Assembly: GCF_902830275.1 (NCBI RefSeq)
Contig: NZ_CADESW010000011.1
Coordinates: forward strand, 124,001 to 188,000
DNA: 64,000 nt
Direction: 5' to 3'
Origin: Burkholderia stagnalis
GTDB taxonomy: Bacteria; Pseudomonadota; Gammaproteobacteria; Burkholderiales; Burkholderiaceae
Positions within the stretch are counted from its first letter, which is position 1; every line of letters starts with the position of its first letter. Shown in pieces: positions 44,129 through 52,343 of this stretch. The notes under the pieces are model-generated. The model made no database searches. It was not told where the DNA came from and worked only from the letters and a program-made list of their open reading frames with translations. The translations under genes were made by a program, and so were the position numbers.

Positions 44129-45916
44129 ATGATTCGGAAGATGAACGGACAAGGCGCGCTGCCCGCGCGACTGTCGCGCATCGGCGGCGCGGTGCTGATG
44201 CTCGGGCTGACCTGCGCGTCCGCCGCACACGGGCAATCGCTCGACGCGCAGGCGGCAGCGGGCAAGGCCGCGCCGACGGAGAGCGTGGTGATCAACCTGA
44301 TCAACCTGCTCGTCAAGCGCGGCGTGCTGACGCAGCAGAACGCGCACGAGCTGATCGCCGAAGCGCGCACGGAAGCCGCGCAGGCGAAGGCGGCCCGCGC
44401 GCCGGCCGTCGCGGGCGCGGGCATCGTCAACCCGCCGACGCAGCCGGGCGACGTCGCGGTGCCGTACGTGCCGCAGGTGGTGCGCGAGCAGATCCGCGAC
44501 CAGGTCAAGCAGGAAGTGATCGCGCAGGCGAAGGCCGAGAACTGGGCGCAGCCGAACACGTTTCCCGACTGGGTGTCGCGCATCACGCTCGACGGCGACC
44601 TGCGCGTGCGCGACGAGTATCACTTCTACGGCAGCCGCAACGCGAACAACGTGACGAACTTCGCCGCGATCAACCAGGGCGGCGGCTTCGACATCAACTC
44701 GAACACCAACACGACGCAGCTGCCGACGCAGAACACGACGCAGAACCGCAACAACCTGCTGCGCTACCGCGCGCGGCTCGGCGTGACGGCGGCGCTCTCC
44801 GACGAGCTGACGGCCGGCGTGCAGCTCGCGAGCGGCAACGACAACGGGCCGGTGTCGACCACGGCCACGGCGGGCGGCGGCTTCGCGAAGAAGAACATCT
44901 GGCTGAACAAGGCGTACTTCTCGTACCGCCCGACGGCGTGGCTGAACCTGAAGGCCGGCCGTTTCGACAACCCGTTCTTCAAGTCGGACCTGGTGTTCTC
45001 CGACGACCTGATGATGGACGGCCTCGCCGCGAACCTGCGCCATGCGCTGCCGTGGAACCCGGACGTCACGCTGTTCGGCACGCTCGGCGTGTTCCCGATC
45101 CAGTACACGAGCGAGAACTTCCCGTCGAACAGCACCGACAAGGCCGGCAGCGACACGAAGTGGATGTTCGGCGCGCAGTTCGGCGCGGACTGGAAGATCG
45201 ACGCGAAGAACCGGCTGAAGGGCGCGGTCGCGTACTACGACTTCCAGAACATGCGCGGCACGCTGTCGTCGCCGTGCGCGCTGTATCTCGGCGCGACGAA
45301 CTGCAGCACCGACAACCAGGCGCCGGCGTTCATGCAGGGCGGCAACACGCTGGTCGCGCTGCGCAACATCGTGCAGAACCCGAACCTCGCGCCGGGCATG
45401 ACGCCGCAGCCGCAGCTGTTCGGGCTCGCGTACAACTACCGGCTGCTCGACCTGAAGGCGCAGTGGGATACGGTGGTCGCCGACCGCTTCAAGCTGCGGC
45501 TCGACGGCGAATACGTGCGCAACCTCGCGTACAACGAGAACAAGGCGTTCGGCGCGGCGTCGCTGCCGGTCAACAACTACGAATCGACGACGGTGAACGC
45601 GTCGCGCAGCGACTACCGCAGCGGCCCGAACGGCTTCCTCGCGAAGGCGACGATCGGCGAGCCCGAACCGCGCGCCAAGGGGCAGTGGAACTTCTCGATC
45701 GCGTACAAGTATTTGCAGCCGGATGCGGTGCTCGACGCGTTCAACGATTCGGACTTCCACCTCGGCGGCACCAACGCGCGCGGCTACGTGATCGGCGCGT
45801 CATACGCGGTCGCGCGCGACGCGTGGGTGTCGGCCCGCTACCTGAGCGCGAAGGAGGTGTACGGCCCGCCGGTGTCGATCGACGTGCTGCAGCTCGAGCT
45901 CAACGCCCGTTTCTGA
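44129..45916 (+). CDS. Putative outer-membrane porin (Porin_5-like)
   Basis: A 595-residue protein with a signal peptide (LMLGLTCASAAHGQ), a helical periplasmic stalk (SVVINLINLLVKRGVLTQQNAHELIAEARTEAAQ, then VREQIRDQVKQEVIAQAKAENWA), and a barrel from about 150 (ITLDGDLRVRDEYHFYG..) with a terminal Phe (LELNARF). This is the layout of the Porin_5 family; the stalk suggests interaction with periplasmic or peptidoglycan parts. Its position between tonB and a coiled-coil protein matches PA0696 in the P. aeruginosa locus (from memory). It may let phosphate compounds in or anchor the adhesin complex; neither is shown. Confidence 0.82.
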   Translation: MIRKMNGQGALPARLSRIGGAVLMLGLTCASAAHGQSLDAQAAAGKAAPTESVVINLINLLVKRGVLTQQNAHELIAEARTEAAQAKAARAPAVAGAGIVNPPTQPGDVAVPYVPQVVREQIRDQVKQEVIAQAKAENWAQPNTFPDWVSRITLDGDLRVRDEYHFYGSRNANNVTNFAAINQGGGFDINSNTNTTQLPTQNTTQNRNNLLRYRARLGVTAALSDELTAGVQLASGNDNGPVSTTATAGGGFAKKNIWLNKAYFSYRPTAWLNLKAGRFDNPFFKSDLVFSDDLMMDGLAANLRHALPWNPDVTLFGTLGVFPIQYTSENFPSNSTDKAGSDTKWMFGAQFGADWKIDAKNRLKGAVAYYDFQNMRGTLSSPCALYLGATNCSTDNQAPAFMQGGNTLVALRNIVQNPNLAPGMTPQPQLFGLAYNYRLLDLKAQWDTVVADRFKLRLDGEYVRNLAYNENKAFGAASLPVNNYESTTVNASRSDYRSGPNGFLAKATIGEPEPRAKGQWNFSIAYKYLQPDAVLDAFNDSDFHLGGTNARGYVIGASYAVARDAWVSARYLSAKEVYGPPVSIDVLQLELNARF

Positions 45917-45928
45917 CCGGAGGCGCGG

Positions 45929-46594
45929 ATGAAAACCACGCAATACGCGCTGCTCGCGACCGGCCTGGCCGGCGCGCTGCTGCTGACCGCCGGCGGCGCC
46001 GGCGCGCAGGGCATCGAGGACAAGCTGCGCAGCCAGTTGCGCTCGACCGTGCAGGAGCTGCGCCAACTGCAGAACGGCCAGGCGCAGCTGCAGGCGGACA
46101 AGACCGCCGCCGAACAGCAGCGAGACGACGCGCTGGCGCAGCTGAAGGCGGCCCAGGCGCAGCTCGCGGCGGCCAAGGGGCAGTCGGGCGGCGAGGCGGC
46201 CGCGAAACGCGCGCTCGCGCAGGAGAAGGCGGCGCGCGAGCAGGACGCGCAGGCGCTCGCGAAATACAAGGCGTCCTACGAGGATCTGCTGACGGTGTCG
46301 CGCGCCCGCGATGCGCAGAACGCGCAGCGGCAGGCGGAAATTGGCGCGCGTGACACGCAACTGCAAACCTGCGAAGCCCACAATGCAGCGCTGTACCGCG
46401 TGGGCCACGAGATCCTCGAGGCCTACGAACAGGTCGGCATCGGCACCGTGCTTGCGTCGCGGCAGCCGTTCGCGCAAGCGGCGCGCGTGAAGTACGACAC
46501 GCTCGCGCAGCGCTACGGCGATGCGCTGTATGCGGGCAAGTACGACCGGGCCGCGCGCCCGGCGAACCCGGCCAGCGGGGCCGCCGCGCCGTGA
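45929..46594 (+). CDS. Secreted coiled-coil protein
   Basis: A 221-residue protein with a signal peptide (LLATGLAGALLLTAGGAGAQ) and a long coiled coil from about 30 to 140 (LRSTVQELRQLQNGQAQLQADKTAAEQQRDDALAQLKAAQAQLAAAK), then a compact C-terminal part with a single Cys (LQTCEAHNAALYRVGHEILEAYEQVG). ATG 45929 follows GGAGG (45918-45922). No enzyme motif is seen. A scaffold or spacer role in the envelope complex is likely from structure alone. It is 12 bases after the porin gene. Confidence 0.75.
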   Translation: MKTTQYALLATGLAGALLLTAGGAGAQGIEDKLRSQLRSTVQELRQLQNGQAQLQADKTAAEQQRDDALAQLKAAQAQLAAAKGQSGGEAAAKRALAQEKAAREQDAQALAKYKASYEDLLTVSRARDAQNAQRQAEIGARDTQLQTCEAHNAALYRVGHEILEAYEQVGIGTVLASRQPFAQAARVKYDTLAQRYGDALYAGKYDRAARPANPASGAAAP

Positions 46595-46653
46595 CGGCAC
46601 GGGCCTTCCGTCGCGTGTAATCAAAACGATTCGTTGAAACAAGGATGAGAGCC

Positions 46654-47235
46654 ATGCTGGACAGCAAGCAGCACGCACCGGGCGAGCACCCGGCGCAGGA
46701 GGGGTTGATCGACGCGGTGGGCGTCGAGCAGCTCGCGGACGTGTTCCGTGGCGCGGGCTACCGCGTGAGCGCGACCGAACAGAACGGCGCGGTGCAGTTG
46801 ATGAGCGCGAGCCAGGGCGTCGGCTTCGCGGTGCGCTTCGGCAATGCGTTGCCGTCCGCCGCGCAGGCGGAGCCCGCGACGCTTCGCTATCTCGACTACA
46901 CGCTCGGCTGCGTGCTGCAGGTGCAGGGCGACCTGCCCGCGCAGCTCGTGGGCGACTGGAACCGCACGAAGCGGTTCGCGCGGCTCGCGAGCCACGGGCC
47001 GTTCCTCGCGCTCGAGATGGACGTGATCGTCGCGGGCGGGGTGTCGGTGCGCTACCTGCGCTCGACGATCGAGCTGTGGGACCGGATGGTGCAGGAGTTC
47101 CTGCTGCACCTGCGCAACCGGCCGGCGCTGGCCGAGCAGGACGCCGCCGCGCGCACGGCGTCCGACGGCGACGATGCGCAGGCCGGTGACGGTGCGGGTG
47201 ACGCCGCCGCCGTTCGCGCGGAAGCCGCCGCGTGA
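46654..47235 (+). CDS. YbjN-like protein
   Basis: A 193-residue soluble protein (start ATG 46654, preceded by AAGGA; 46645 is an alternative). The core FGNALPSAAQAEPATLRYLDYTLGCVLQVQGDLPAQLVGDWNRTKRFARL and the following VIVAGGVSVRYLRSTIELWDRMVQEFLLHLR match the YbjN family, a chaperone-like fold of uncertain role. There is no signal peptide, so it is likely cytoplasmic. Its last bases overlap the next start (TGATG). A role assisting secretion substrates before export fits its neighbours, but is inferred. Confidence 0.72.
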   Translation: MLDSKQHAPGEHPAQEGLIDAVGVEQLADVFRGAGYRVSATEQNGAVQLMSASQGVGFAVRFGNALPSAAQAEPATLRYLDYTLGCVLQVQGDLPAQLVGDWNRTKRFARLASHGPFLALEMDVIVAGGVSVRYLRSTIELWDRMVQEFLLHLRNRPALAEQDAAARTASDGDDAQAGDGAGDAAAVRAEAAA

Positions 47236-47660
47236 TGACTGGCCCGGGCTGGATCGGCGCCGCGTTGCGTTCGCTGCTGACGGGCGGCCGGCCGGCGCAG
47301 TCGGGCCCGGTCTCGCTCGCCGATGCGCCCGAAGCGTGGGTCGTCTACGCGCAGCGCGTGTCGCGGCGGCTCGAAGCGGCGCTCGACGGCACGGGGGCCG
47401 CTGCCGGCCGCTTGCGCGCGTACCTCGAATGTCAAGCCGGAGCCGCGGAGAACGACGGCGCGATGCCGCCCGAGTGGCTGCTTCGGGCGTGGCTGGATCG
47501 GCGCGGCGACGTGGAACGCATCGAGAGCATTCCGGCATTCGTGCCCGACGTCGCCGCGGATCTGCGCTCGGTGCTGGTCGGCCAGCCGATCGGCGCGCCG
47601 CCGCCGCGCGGGATGGTGCAGCCGGTGGTCGTACGGGTGCATGTCGGGGCGGGGGCGTAG
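47235..47660 (+). CDS. TonB C-terminal-like protein (paralogue of 51422 product)
   Basis: A 141-residue protein with WVVYAQRVSRRLEAALDG near residue 37 and a C-terminal domain LLRAWLDRRGDVERIES..PPPRGMVQPVVVRVHV. This matches the TonB-C style ending of the VreA-like protein and of the product at 51422 (both with P-P-x(0-2)-G/A-x-x-QP). No clear signal peptide is seen; the N-terminus has a weak hydrophobic start. It starts inside the stop of the YbjN-like gene. It may bind the same partner as TonB and modulate the motor, which is inference. Confidence 0.6.
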   Translation: MTGPGWIGAALRSLLTGGRPAQSGPVSLADAPEAWVVYAQRVSRRLEAALDGTGAAAGRLRAYLECQAGAAENDGAMPPEWLLRAWLDRRGDVERIESIPAFVPDVAADLRSVLVGQPIGAPPPRGMVQPVVVRVHVGAGA

Positions 47661-47750
47661 CGGCCGATGGAAACAGACGGCACGCGCTTATCGCACGATG
47701 CGCGCGGCCGGTAACGGCAGTGACACAGGAACACAGGAACGGGACATACC

Positions 47751-48641
47751 GTGAAGACACTCGCAAGAATGATGGCCGGCCTGCTGATAAGCGTGCCGTT
47801 GAGCCTGCCGCTCGTCGCGGCCGCACAGGACGACGTGATCGCAAACGTGCCGCAGGCATCGGTCACGCAGGCCGATATCGCCGCGCTGCTGCAATCGGCG
47901 GGCGCGGAAGCGCGCACCCGGCTCGCGGCCGATCCGGCCGCGCTGGACCAGCTCGTGCGCGGGACGCTCGCGCAGAAGGCCCTGCTCGCCGAGGCGAAAT
48001 CGAAGGGCTGGGACAAGCAGGCCGACGTGCAGGCGGCGATCGAGCAGGCGCGGCGCGACATCATCGCGCGCAGCTATCTCGCGTCGGTGAATGCGCCGCC
48101 GGCCGACTATCCGTCCGATGCGGAGATCCAGTCGGCGTACGAACGGAATCGCGCGGCGTTTACCGTGCCGCGCGCGCTGCATGTCGCGCAGATCTACCTG
48201 GCCGTCGCGCCGGATGCGGACGCGGCAGCCGTCGAGCGCACGCGCAAGGAGGCCGCCGATCTCGCGTCCCGCGCGCGCACCGGCGACTTCGCGGCGCTCG
48301 CGAAAGCGCATTCGCAGGACAAGGCGAGCGCCGTCAACGGCGGCGATCTCGGCTTCGTGCCCGACACGGTGATGCTGCCCGCGGTGCGGCAGGCGGCCGA
48401 TGCGCTGAAGCCGGGGCAGGTGTCCGCGCCGATCCGCACGTCGGCCGGCTTTCACGTAGTGAAGCTGATCGAGACGCGGGCGGCGGCGCCGAGCCCGCTC
48501 GCGGACGTGAAGGAGCGCCTGCGCGCGACGCTGCGTGCGCAGCGCACGCAGCAGAACGCGCAGGCGTATCTGGCAAAGCTCGGCGGCAACGCGCCGATCA
48601 ACGAGGACGCGCTGAAGAAGGCGCTCGCGTCCGCCCGGTAG
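47751..48641 (+). CDS. Periplasmic peptidyl-prolyl isomerase (PpiC/parvulin type)
   Basis: A 296-residue protein from GTG 47751. Signal peptide ends at LPLVAAAQD, then a SurA-N-like helical region (ADPAALDQLVRGTLAQKALLAEAKSKGWDK), and a parvulin domain at about 135-240 (ALHVAQIYLAV, AHSQDKASAVNGGDLGFVPDTVMLPAVRQAADALKPGQVSAPIRTSAGFHVVKLIETRAA). GGDLG and the final GFHVVKL are the family signature. It likely helps fold the outer-membrane barrels or the long exoprotein in transit. It is followed 9 bases later by the next gene, and the PpiC/DegP pair gives a fold-or-degrade service for the operon. Confidence 0.9.
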   Translation: MKTLARMMAGLLISVPLSLPLVAAAQDDVIANVPQASVTQADIAALLQSAGAEARTRLAADPAALDQLVRGTLAQKALLAEAKSKGWDKQADVQAAIEQARRDIIARSYLASVNAPPADYPSDAEIQSAYERNRAAFTVPRALHVAQIYLAVAPDADAAAVERTRKEAADLASRARTGDFAALAKAHSQDKASAVNGGDLGFVPDTVMLPAVRQAADALKPGQVSAPIRTSAGFHVVKLIETRAAAPSPLADVKERLRATLRAQRTQQNAQAYLAKLGGNAPINEDALKKALASAR

Positions 48642-48649
48642 GGAGCGCC

Positions 48650-49486
48650 ATGACCGTCATCCGAACCGCATCGACACCGGAGGAGGCCGCGCCGCCCGCG
48701 CGCGGGCAGCAGCATCCGCCCGCCGGGCAGCCGCCGGCGCGCGTCGCGGCCACCGTGGCGTGGCCCGGCGGGCCCGGCACGCCGCCGTCGCATTGCCCGC
48801 TCTGTTTCGGCACGCTCGAGCCGATGCCCGGCATGCCGGGCCGGGTGCGCCATCGCAGCGCGCGGTGCTCGGCCCAATGCGTGCTGACGACCCGCCAGTA
48901 CCAGCCCGACGAGCTGGCGATTCGCGGCGGGCGCGACGCGCAGGCGTCGGCGCGCCAGCGCGAGCGGTTCGTCGCGCACTGGGAGCGCCACTATGCGCTG
49001 GTGCGGCGCGTGTGGCCCGCGTTCACGATCGCGCGCTTCACGGCCGTGCTGGCCTGCGCGGACGTGCAGGCGCTGTGGTCGTATCCGTCGCTGCGCGACG
49101 ACGATCTCGCGGCCGTGCTGCTCGTGCTGGCCGGCTTCATGCGGGTGCCGGCCCCGCAGGAGCAGGCGGAGCAGGACGGGCGCGACCCGCCGGCGGCCGG
49201 CGCGGCGGTGCGCTGGGTGCGCTTCTGGTTCGACGCGAGCGTGCGGGATGCGGCGGACCTGTGGACCGCCGGCGCCGACGCGCCGCGCCTGTTCCGCGTC
49301 GATTACCGGGAGCCGCAGGCGACGCCGTTCCCGACCGGCGCGCAGGTGGTCGCGTGGCAGCAGATCGGCGGCGTGCGCGACGCGTGGGCGCAGCAGCAGG
49401 ACGCGCGCCGGCCCGCCATCGGGCCGGCCGAGCGCGCGGCGTTCGCGCGTTTCGTCGCCCGCTCGGCGCGGCGCGAGCCAACCTGA
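48650..49486 (+). CDS. Unknown protein with CxxC / CxxxC metal-site-like cysteines
   Basis: A 278-residue soluble protein. Near residue 48 it has HCPLCFGTLEPMPG, and near 72-77 CSAQC, four cysteines spaced like a zinc ribbon. The rest has two helical blocks (FVAHWERHYALVRRVWPAF, TAVLACADVQALWSYPSLRDDDLAAVLLVLAGF). No signal peptide is present, so it acts in the cytoplasm. I recognise no family. It sits between ppiC and a small secreted protein in the operon. Confidence 0.65.
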   Translation: MTVIRTASTPEEAAPPARGQQHPPAGQPPARVAATVAWPGGPGTPPSHCPLCFGTLEPMPGMPGRVRHRSARCSAQCVLTTRQYQPDELAIRGGRDAQASARQRERFVAHWERHYALVRRVWPAFTIARFTAVLACADVQALWSYPSLRDDDLAAVLLVLAGFMRVPAPQEQAEQDGRDPPAAGAAVRWVRFWFDASVRDAADLWTAGADAPRLFRVDYREPQATPFPTGAQVVAWQQIGGVRDAWAQQQDARRPAIGPAERAAFARFVARSARREPT

Positions 49487-49528
49487 CGCGGGCGCGCGGC
49501 GCGCCGGCGAGCATCGAAGGAGGCAGGC

Positions 49529-49897
49529 ATGACCAGAGGAGTGAGGTGGAGCGTGATGGTCGCGGGCATGTGGCTCGCGGGCGTCGCTCATACGCAGGCG
49601 GGCCATCCGCCCGCGGCCGGCAGCCAGCCGGGCGCGGCGGCGAAGCCGGTGTGCGTCGACGCCGAAGTGGACGGGCGGCGTGCGCTGTCGTACGACTGCC
49701 TGAGCGCGCAGCTCAAGCCGAAGGGCACGCCGCAGGCCGGCGCATCGCAGGCGTCCACGGAGGGGCTCGCGAAGGCGCCGTCGAACCGGCTCGGCACGTT
49801 CAACCTGTCGGCGGAGCGCAACCGTTTCGGCACGAACTGGGGCAAGTCGGCGACGCCGCAGCGCCCGGCGCCGCCGGTGGCCGTGCCGCCGAAATGA
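49529..49897 (+). CDS. Small secreted protein with a Cys pair
   Basis: A 122-residue protein. Signal peptide (MTRGVRWSVMVAGMWLAGVAHTQAG), then KPVCVDAEVDGRRALSYDCLSAQLKP with two cysteines about 15 apart that could form a disulphide, and a Pro-rich end. Its start has GGAGG upstream (49519-49523). No family recognised; the operon position next to the protease suggests an envelope-complex component. Confidence 0.6.
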   Translation: MTRGVRWSVMVAGMWLAGVAHTQAGHPPAAGSQPGAAAKPVCVDAEVDGRRALSYDCLSAQLKPKGTPQAGASQASTEGLAKAPSNRLGTFNLSAERNRFGTNWGKSATPQRPAPPVAVPPK

Positions 49898-49956
49898 GCG
49901 GGCGGCGCGATGTGCGTCGCCTGTCGTGCGGCCGTGAACCCAAAGGGAAGGGAATC

Positions 49957-51369
49957 GTGGAATCGGGTATCTGCAGACAGATGGCCGTGCTGCTCGCGAT
50001 GCTGGGTGCGATGGTGCTGACCGGCGCGGGCGCGGGCGCGGCGCCGGCCGGCGAGCGGCCGGTTCAGACACCGGCGATCACCGCAGCGTCGCTGCCGAAC
50101 TTCGCCGCGCTGGTCAAGCGGTATGGCGCGGCAGTCGTCAACATCAGCGTCACGCGCGAGGTGGCGCAGATGGGCATCCAGTTGCCGCCCGGCATCGCGC
50201 CGGACAATCCGCTCGCGCCGTTTCTCGCGCGCCGCGTGATCGGCAACCGCGAGGAAGTGAGCCTCGGCTCGGGCTTCATCGTCGGCGCGGACGGCATCAT
50301 CCTGACGAACCGGCACGTGGTCGCCGACGCGGCCGCGGTCGACGTGAAGCTGACCGACAAGCGCGAGTTCCGGGGCCGCGTGATCGGCAGCGACCCGGTG
50401 TCCGACGTCGCGGTGATCCGGATCGACGCGCGCAACCTGCCGACGGTCGTGACCGGCGACCCGGCGCGCACCGAGGTCGGCGACTGGGTGATGGCGATCG
50501 GCTCGCCGTACGGGTTCGCGAACACCGTTACGCAGGGCATCGTCAGCGCGAAGTCGCGCGCGCTGCCCGGCGAGCGCGCGATCCCGTTCATCCAGACCGA
50601 CGTGCCGATCAACCCCGGCAACTCGGGCGGCCCGCTGTTCGACCTGAACGGCCGCGTGATCGCGATCAATTCGATGATCTATTCGAAGACCGGCGGCTAC
50701 CAGGGGCTCGCGTTCGCGATCCCGATCGACATCGCGCTCGACGTGAAGGACCAGTTGCTGCAGACCGGCAAGGTCACGCGCGGGCGGCTGGGCGTCGCGC
50801 TGCAGGAAGTGAGCCAGGCGCTCGCGCGCTCGTTCGGCCTGCGCCATTCCGACGGCGCGCTGATCACGATGGTCGAACCCGGCGGCCCCGGCGCGCAGGC
50901 CGGCCTGCAGGCCGGTGACGTGGTGCTCGCGATCGACGGCAAGACGGTCGCGGATTCCGCGGACCTGCTCGGCACCGTCGCGGGCATGCGGCCGGGGCGC
51001 GTGGCCGATCTGCTGGTGTGGCGCGCGGGGCGCGCGAGCCATCTGCAGGCGACGGTGGGGGCGTTCGACAGCGGCGACGCGCCGGGCAGCGAGGCGCAGG
51101 GGCTCGCGCGCTTCGGGCTCGCGCTGCGTCCGGCGAACGAGCAGGAGCGGCGGCAGCTCGGCGTGAGCCAGGGGCTCGTGATCGAGCAGGCGAGCGGCGC
51201 GGCCGCGCGGGCGGGGCTCAGGGCGGGCGACGTGGTGCTGTCGGTGAACGGCGCGCCGGTGGCGAACGCCGGCGCGCTGGTCGGCGAGATCGAACGCGCG
51301 CGCGGCACGGCCGCGCTGCTCGTGCAGCGCGGCGGCACGCGCCTGTATGTGGCCGTGGAACCGGGGTGA
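49957..51369 (+). CDS. DegP/HtrA-type periplasmic serine protease with two PDZ domains
   Basis: A 470-residue protein from GTG 49957, preceded by AAGGGAAGGGA. Signal peptide near AGAGAAPAGE. The catalytic triad is visible: His in TNRHVV (near 112), Asp in DVAVIRID (near 145), Ser in NPGNSGGPLF (near 220). Two PDZ domains follow (GVALQEVSQALARSFGL..GALITMVEPGGPGAQAGLQAGDVVLAIDG, and GLVIEQASGAAARAGLRAGDVVLSVNG). This is an intact HtrA protease of normal length. In a secretion operon it would clear misfolded exoprotein or transporter, or mature the exoprotein. It is distinct from the general housekeeping DegP, which would be elsewhere. Confidence 0.93.
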   Translation: MESGICRQMAVLLAMLGAMVLTGAGAGAAPAGERPVQTPAITAASLPNFAALVKRYGAAVVNISVTREVAQMGIQLPPGIAPDNPLAPFLARRVIGNREEVSLGSGFIVGADGIILTNRHVVADAAAVDVKLTDKREFRGRVIGSDPVSDVAVIRIDARNLPTVVTGDPARTEVGDWVMAIGSPYGFANTVTQGIVSAKSRALPGERAIPFIQTDVPINPGNSGGPLFDLNGRVIAINSMIYSKTGGYQGLAFAIPIDIALDVKDQLLQTGKVTRGRLGVALQEVSQALARSFGLRHSDGALITMVEPGGPGAQAGLQAGDVVLAIDGKTVADSADLLGTVAGMRPGRVADLLVWRAGRASHLQATVGAFDSGDAPGSEAQGLARFGLALRPANEQERRQLGVSQGLVIEQASGAAARAGLRAGDVVLSVNGAPVANAGALVGEIERARGTAALLVQRGGTRLYVAVEPG

Positions 51370-51421
51370 GCGCGGCAGCGCATCGCGCATCGCGGAAACG
51401 GACGGAGAGGCGAACATCCTC

Positions 51422-51886
51422 ATGAAACGAAACCCGCGCATACGCGCTTTGGGCTGGGGTGCGACGCTCGTCGTCGCGTGGACGCTCGCGGCGGGCGCGC
51501 CCGCGCGCGCGCAGACCGCCGACGTGCCGCAGCCGTGGATTGCCTACGCGCAGCGCGTCGGGCGGCAGTTCCAGGGCTGGCTCGAAGCCGACGGCGACGC
51601 CGCCGACCGGTTGCACCGGTCGCTCGAGGCACGCGTGCTGAACGCGCGCGCCGATGCGCCGCCGCCCGCGATCGTCGTGCGCGCGTGGATCGGCGCGAAC
51701 GGAACCGTCACGCGCGTCGAATTCGACCCGCTCGGCGATGCGGACGCGGATGCCGCGCTGCGGCAGCTGTTGATGGCCGGCCCGCTGGCGGAGCCGCCGC
51801 CGCCCGGCATGCGCCAGCCGCTGCGCGTGCGTTTGCGTCTCACGCCGAATCCGGATGCGACGGCTGCTGTGTCGGGCGCGCCGTGA
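51422..51886 (+). CDS. TonB C-terminal-like secreted protein (paralogue of 47235 product)
   Basis: A 154-residue protein with a signal peptide (GWGATLVVAWTLAAGAPARAQ). It contains WIAYAQRVGRQFQGWLEADG, the counterpart of WVVYAQRVSRRLEAAL in the 47235 product, and ends with VVRAWIGANGTVTRVEFDPLGDADADAALRQLLM..PPPPGMRQPLRVRLRLT, a TonB-C-like domain. With the VreA-like C-terminus this makes three TonB-C-type modules in the island. It may interact with the same outer-membrane partner. It is the last clear gene of the operon. Confidence 0.62.
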   Translation: MKRNPRIRALGWGATLVVAWTLAAGAPARAQTADVPQPWIAYAQRVGRQFQGWLEADGDAADRLHRSLEARVLNARADAPPPAIVVRAWIGANGTVTRVEFDPLGDADADAALRQLLMAGPLAEPPPPGMRQPLRVRLRLTPNPDATAAVSGAP

Positions 51887-52070
51887 GCGACCGGTGCGCA
51901 CCGGTCGGGGGCGCGGCGCGGGCGCGACGAATGCGGCCGCCCGTCGCCGCATCCAGAACCGCTGCAGCCGCACGCGGCGCGCGCGGCGACATTCGAAGCG
52001 GGGATCCGGTGCGGCGAGTGACCGACATCGGCAAGCGGCGCGCGCGGCGCGGGCCGTCCGGAGCGGCGCG

Positions 52071-52343
52071 ATGATGATCGTGCTGATCCTGGTCGTGCCG
52101 GCGATCGCCGCGTTGTTCGGCTTCGCCGCGCATGTGGACGCGCTGACCGGCCGGATCGGCCCGCAGCCTGCGCGGGCGCAGCTCGAACGCTTGCGCCGGG
52201 AAGTTGCTCCGGCGCGGGCGGCGCTGCGGCGCGCGTGGCAGGCGGCTTGCCGGGCGATGCGAGGCGTCGCTCGAAGCGCATGCGCGGATCACAGAAACAG
52301 TGCGCCGCGAAAGACCAACCGTATCGGCGCCGAAGTTCGATGA
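52071..52343 (+). CDS. Possible small membrane protein
   Basis: A 90-residue frame from ATG 52071 (a second ATG at 52074), with GGAG upstream. It starts with one clear membrane span, MMIVLILVVPAIAALFGFAA, followed by a positively charged tail (LERLRREVAPARAALRRAWQ). No family is recognised. It could be a small inner-membrane anchor or chance; the single hydrophobic start directly after an ATG is the main support. Confidence 0.4.
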   Translation: MMIVLILVVPAIAALFGFAAHVDALTGRIGPQPARAQLERLRREVAPARAALRRAWQAACRAMRGVARSACADHRNSAPRKTNRIGAEVR

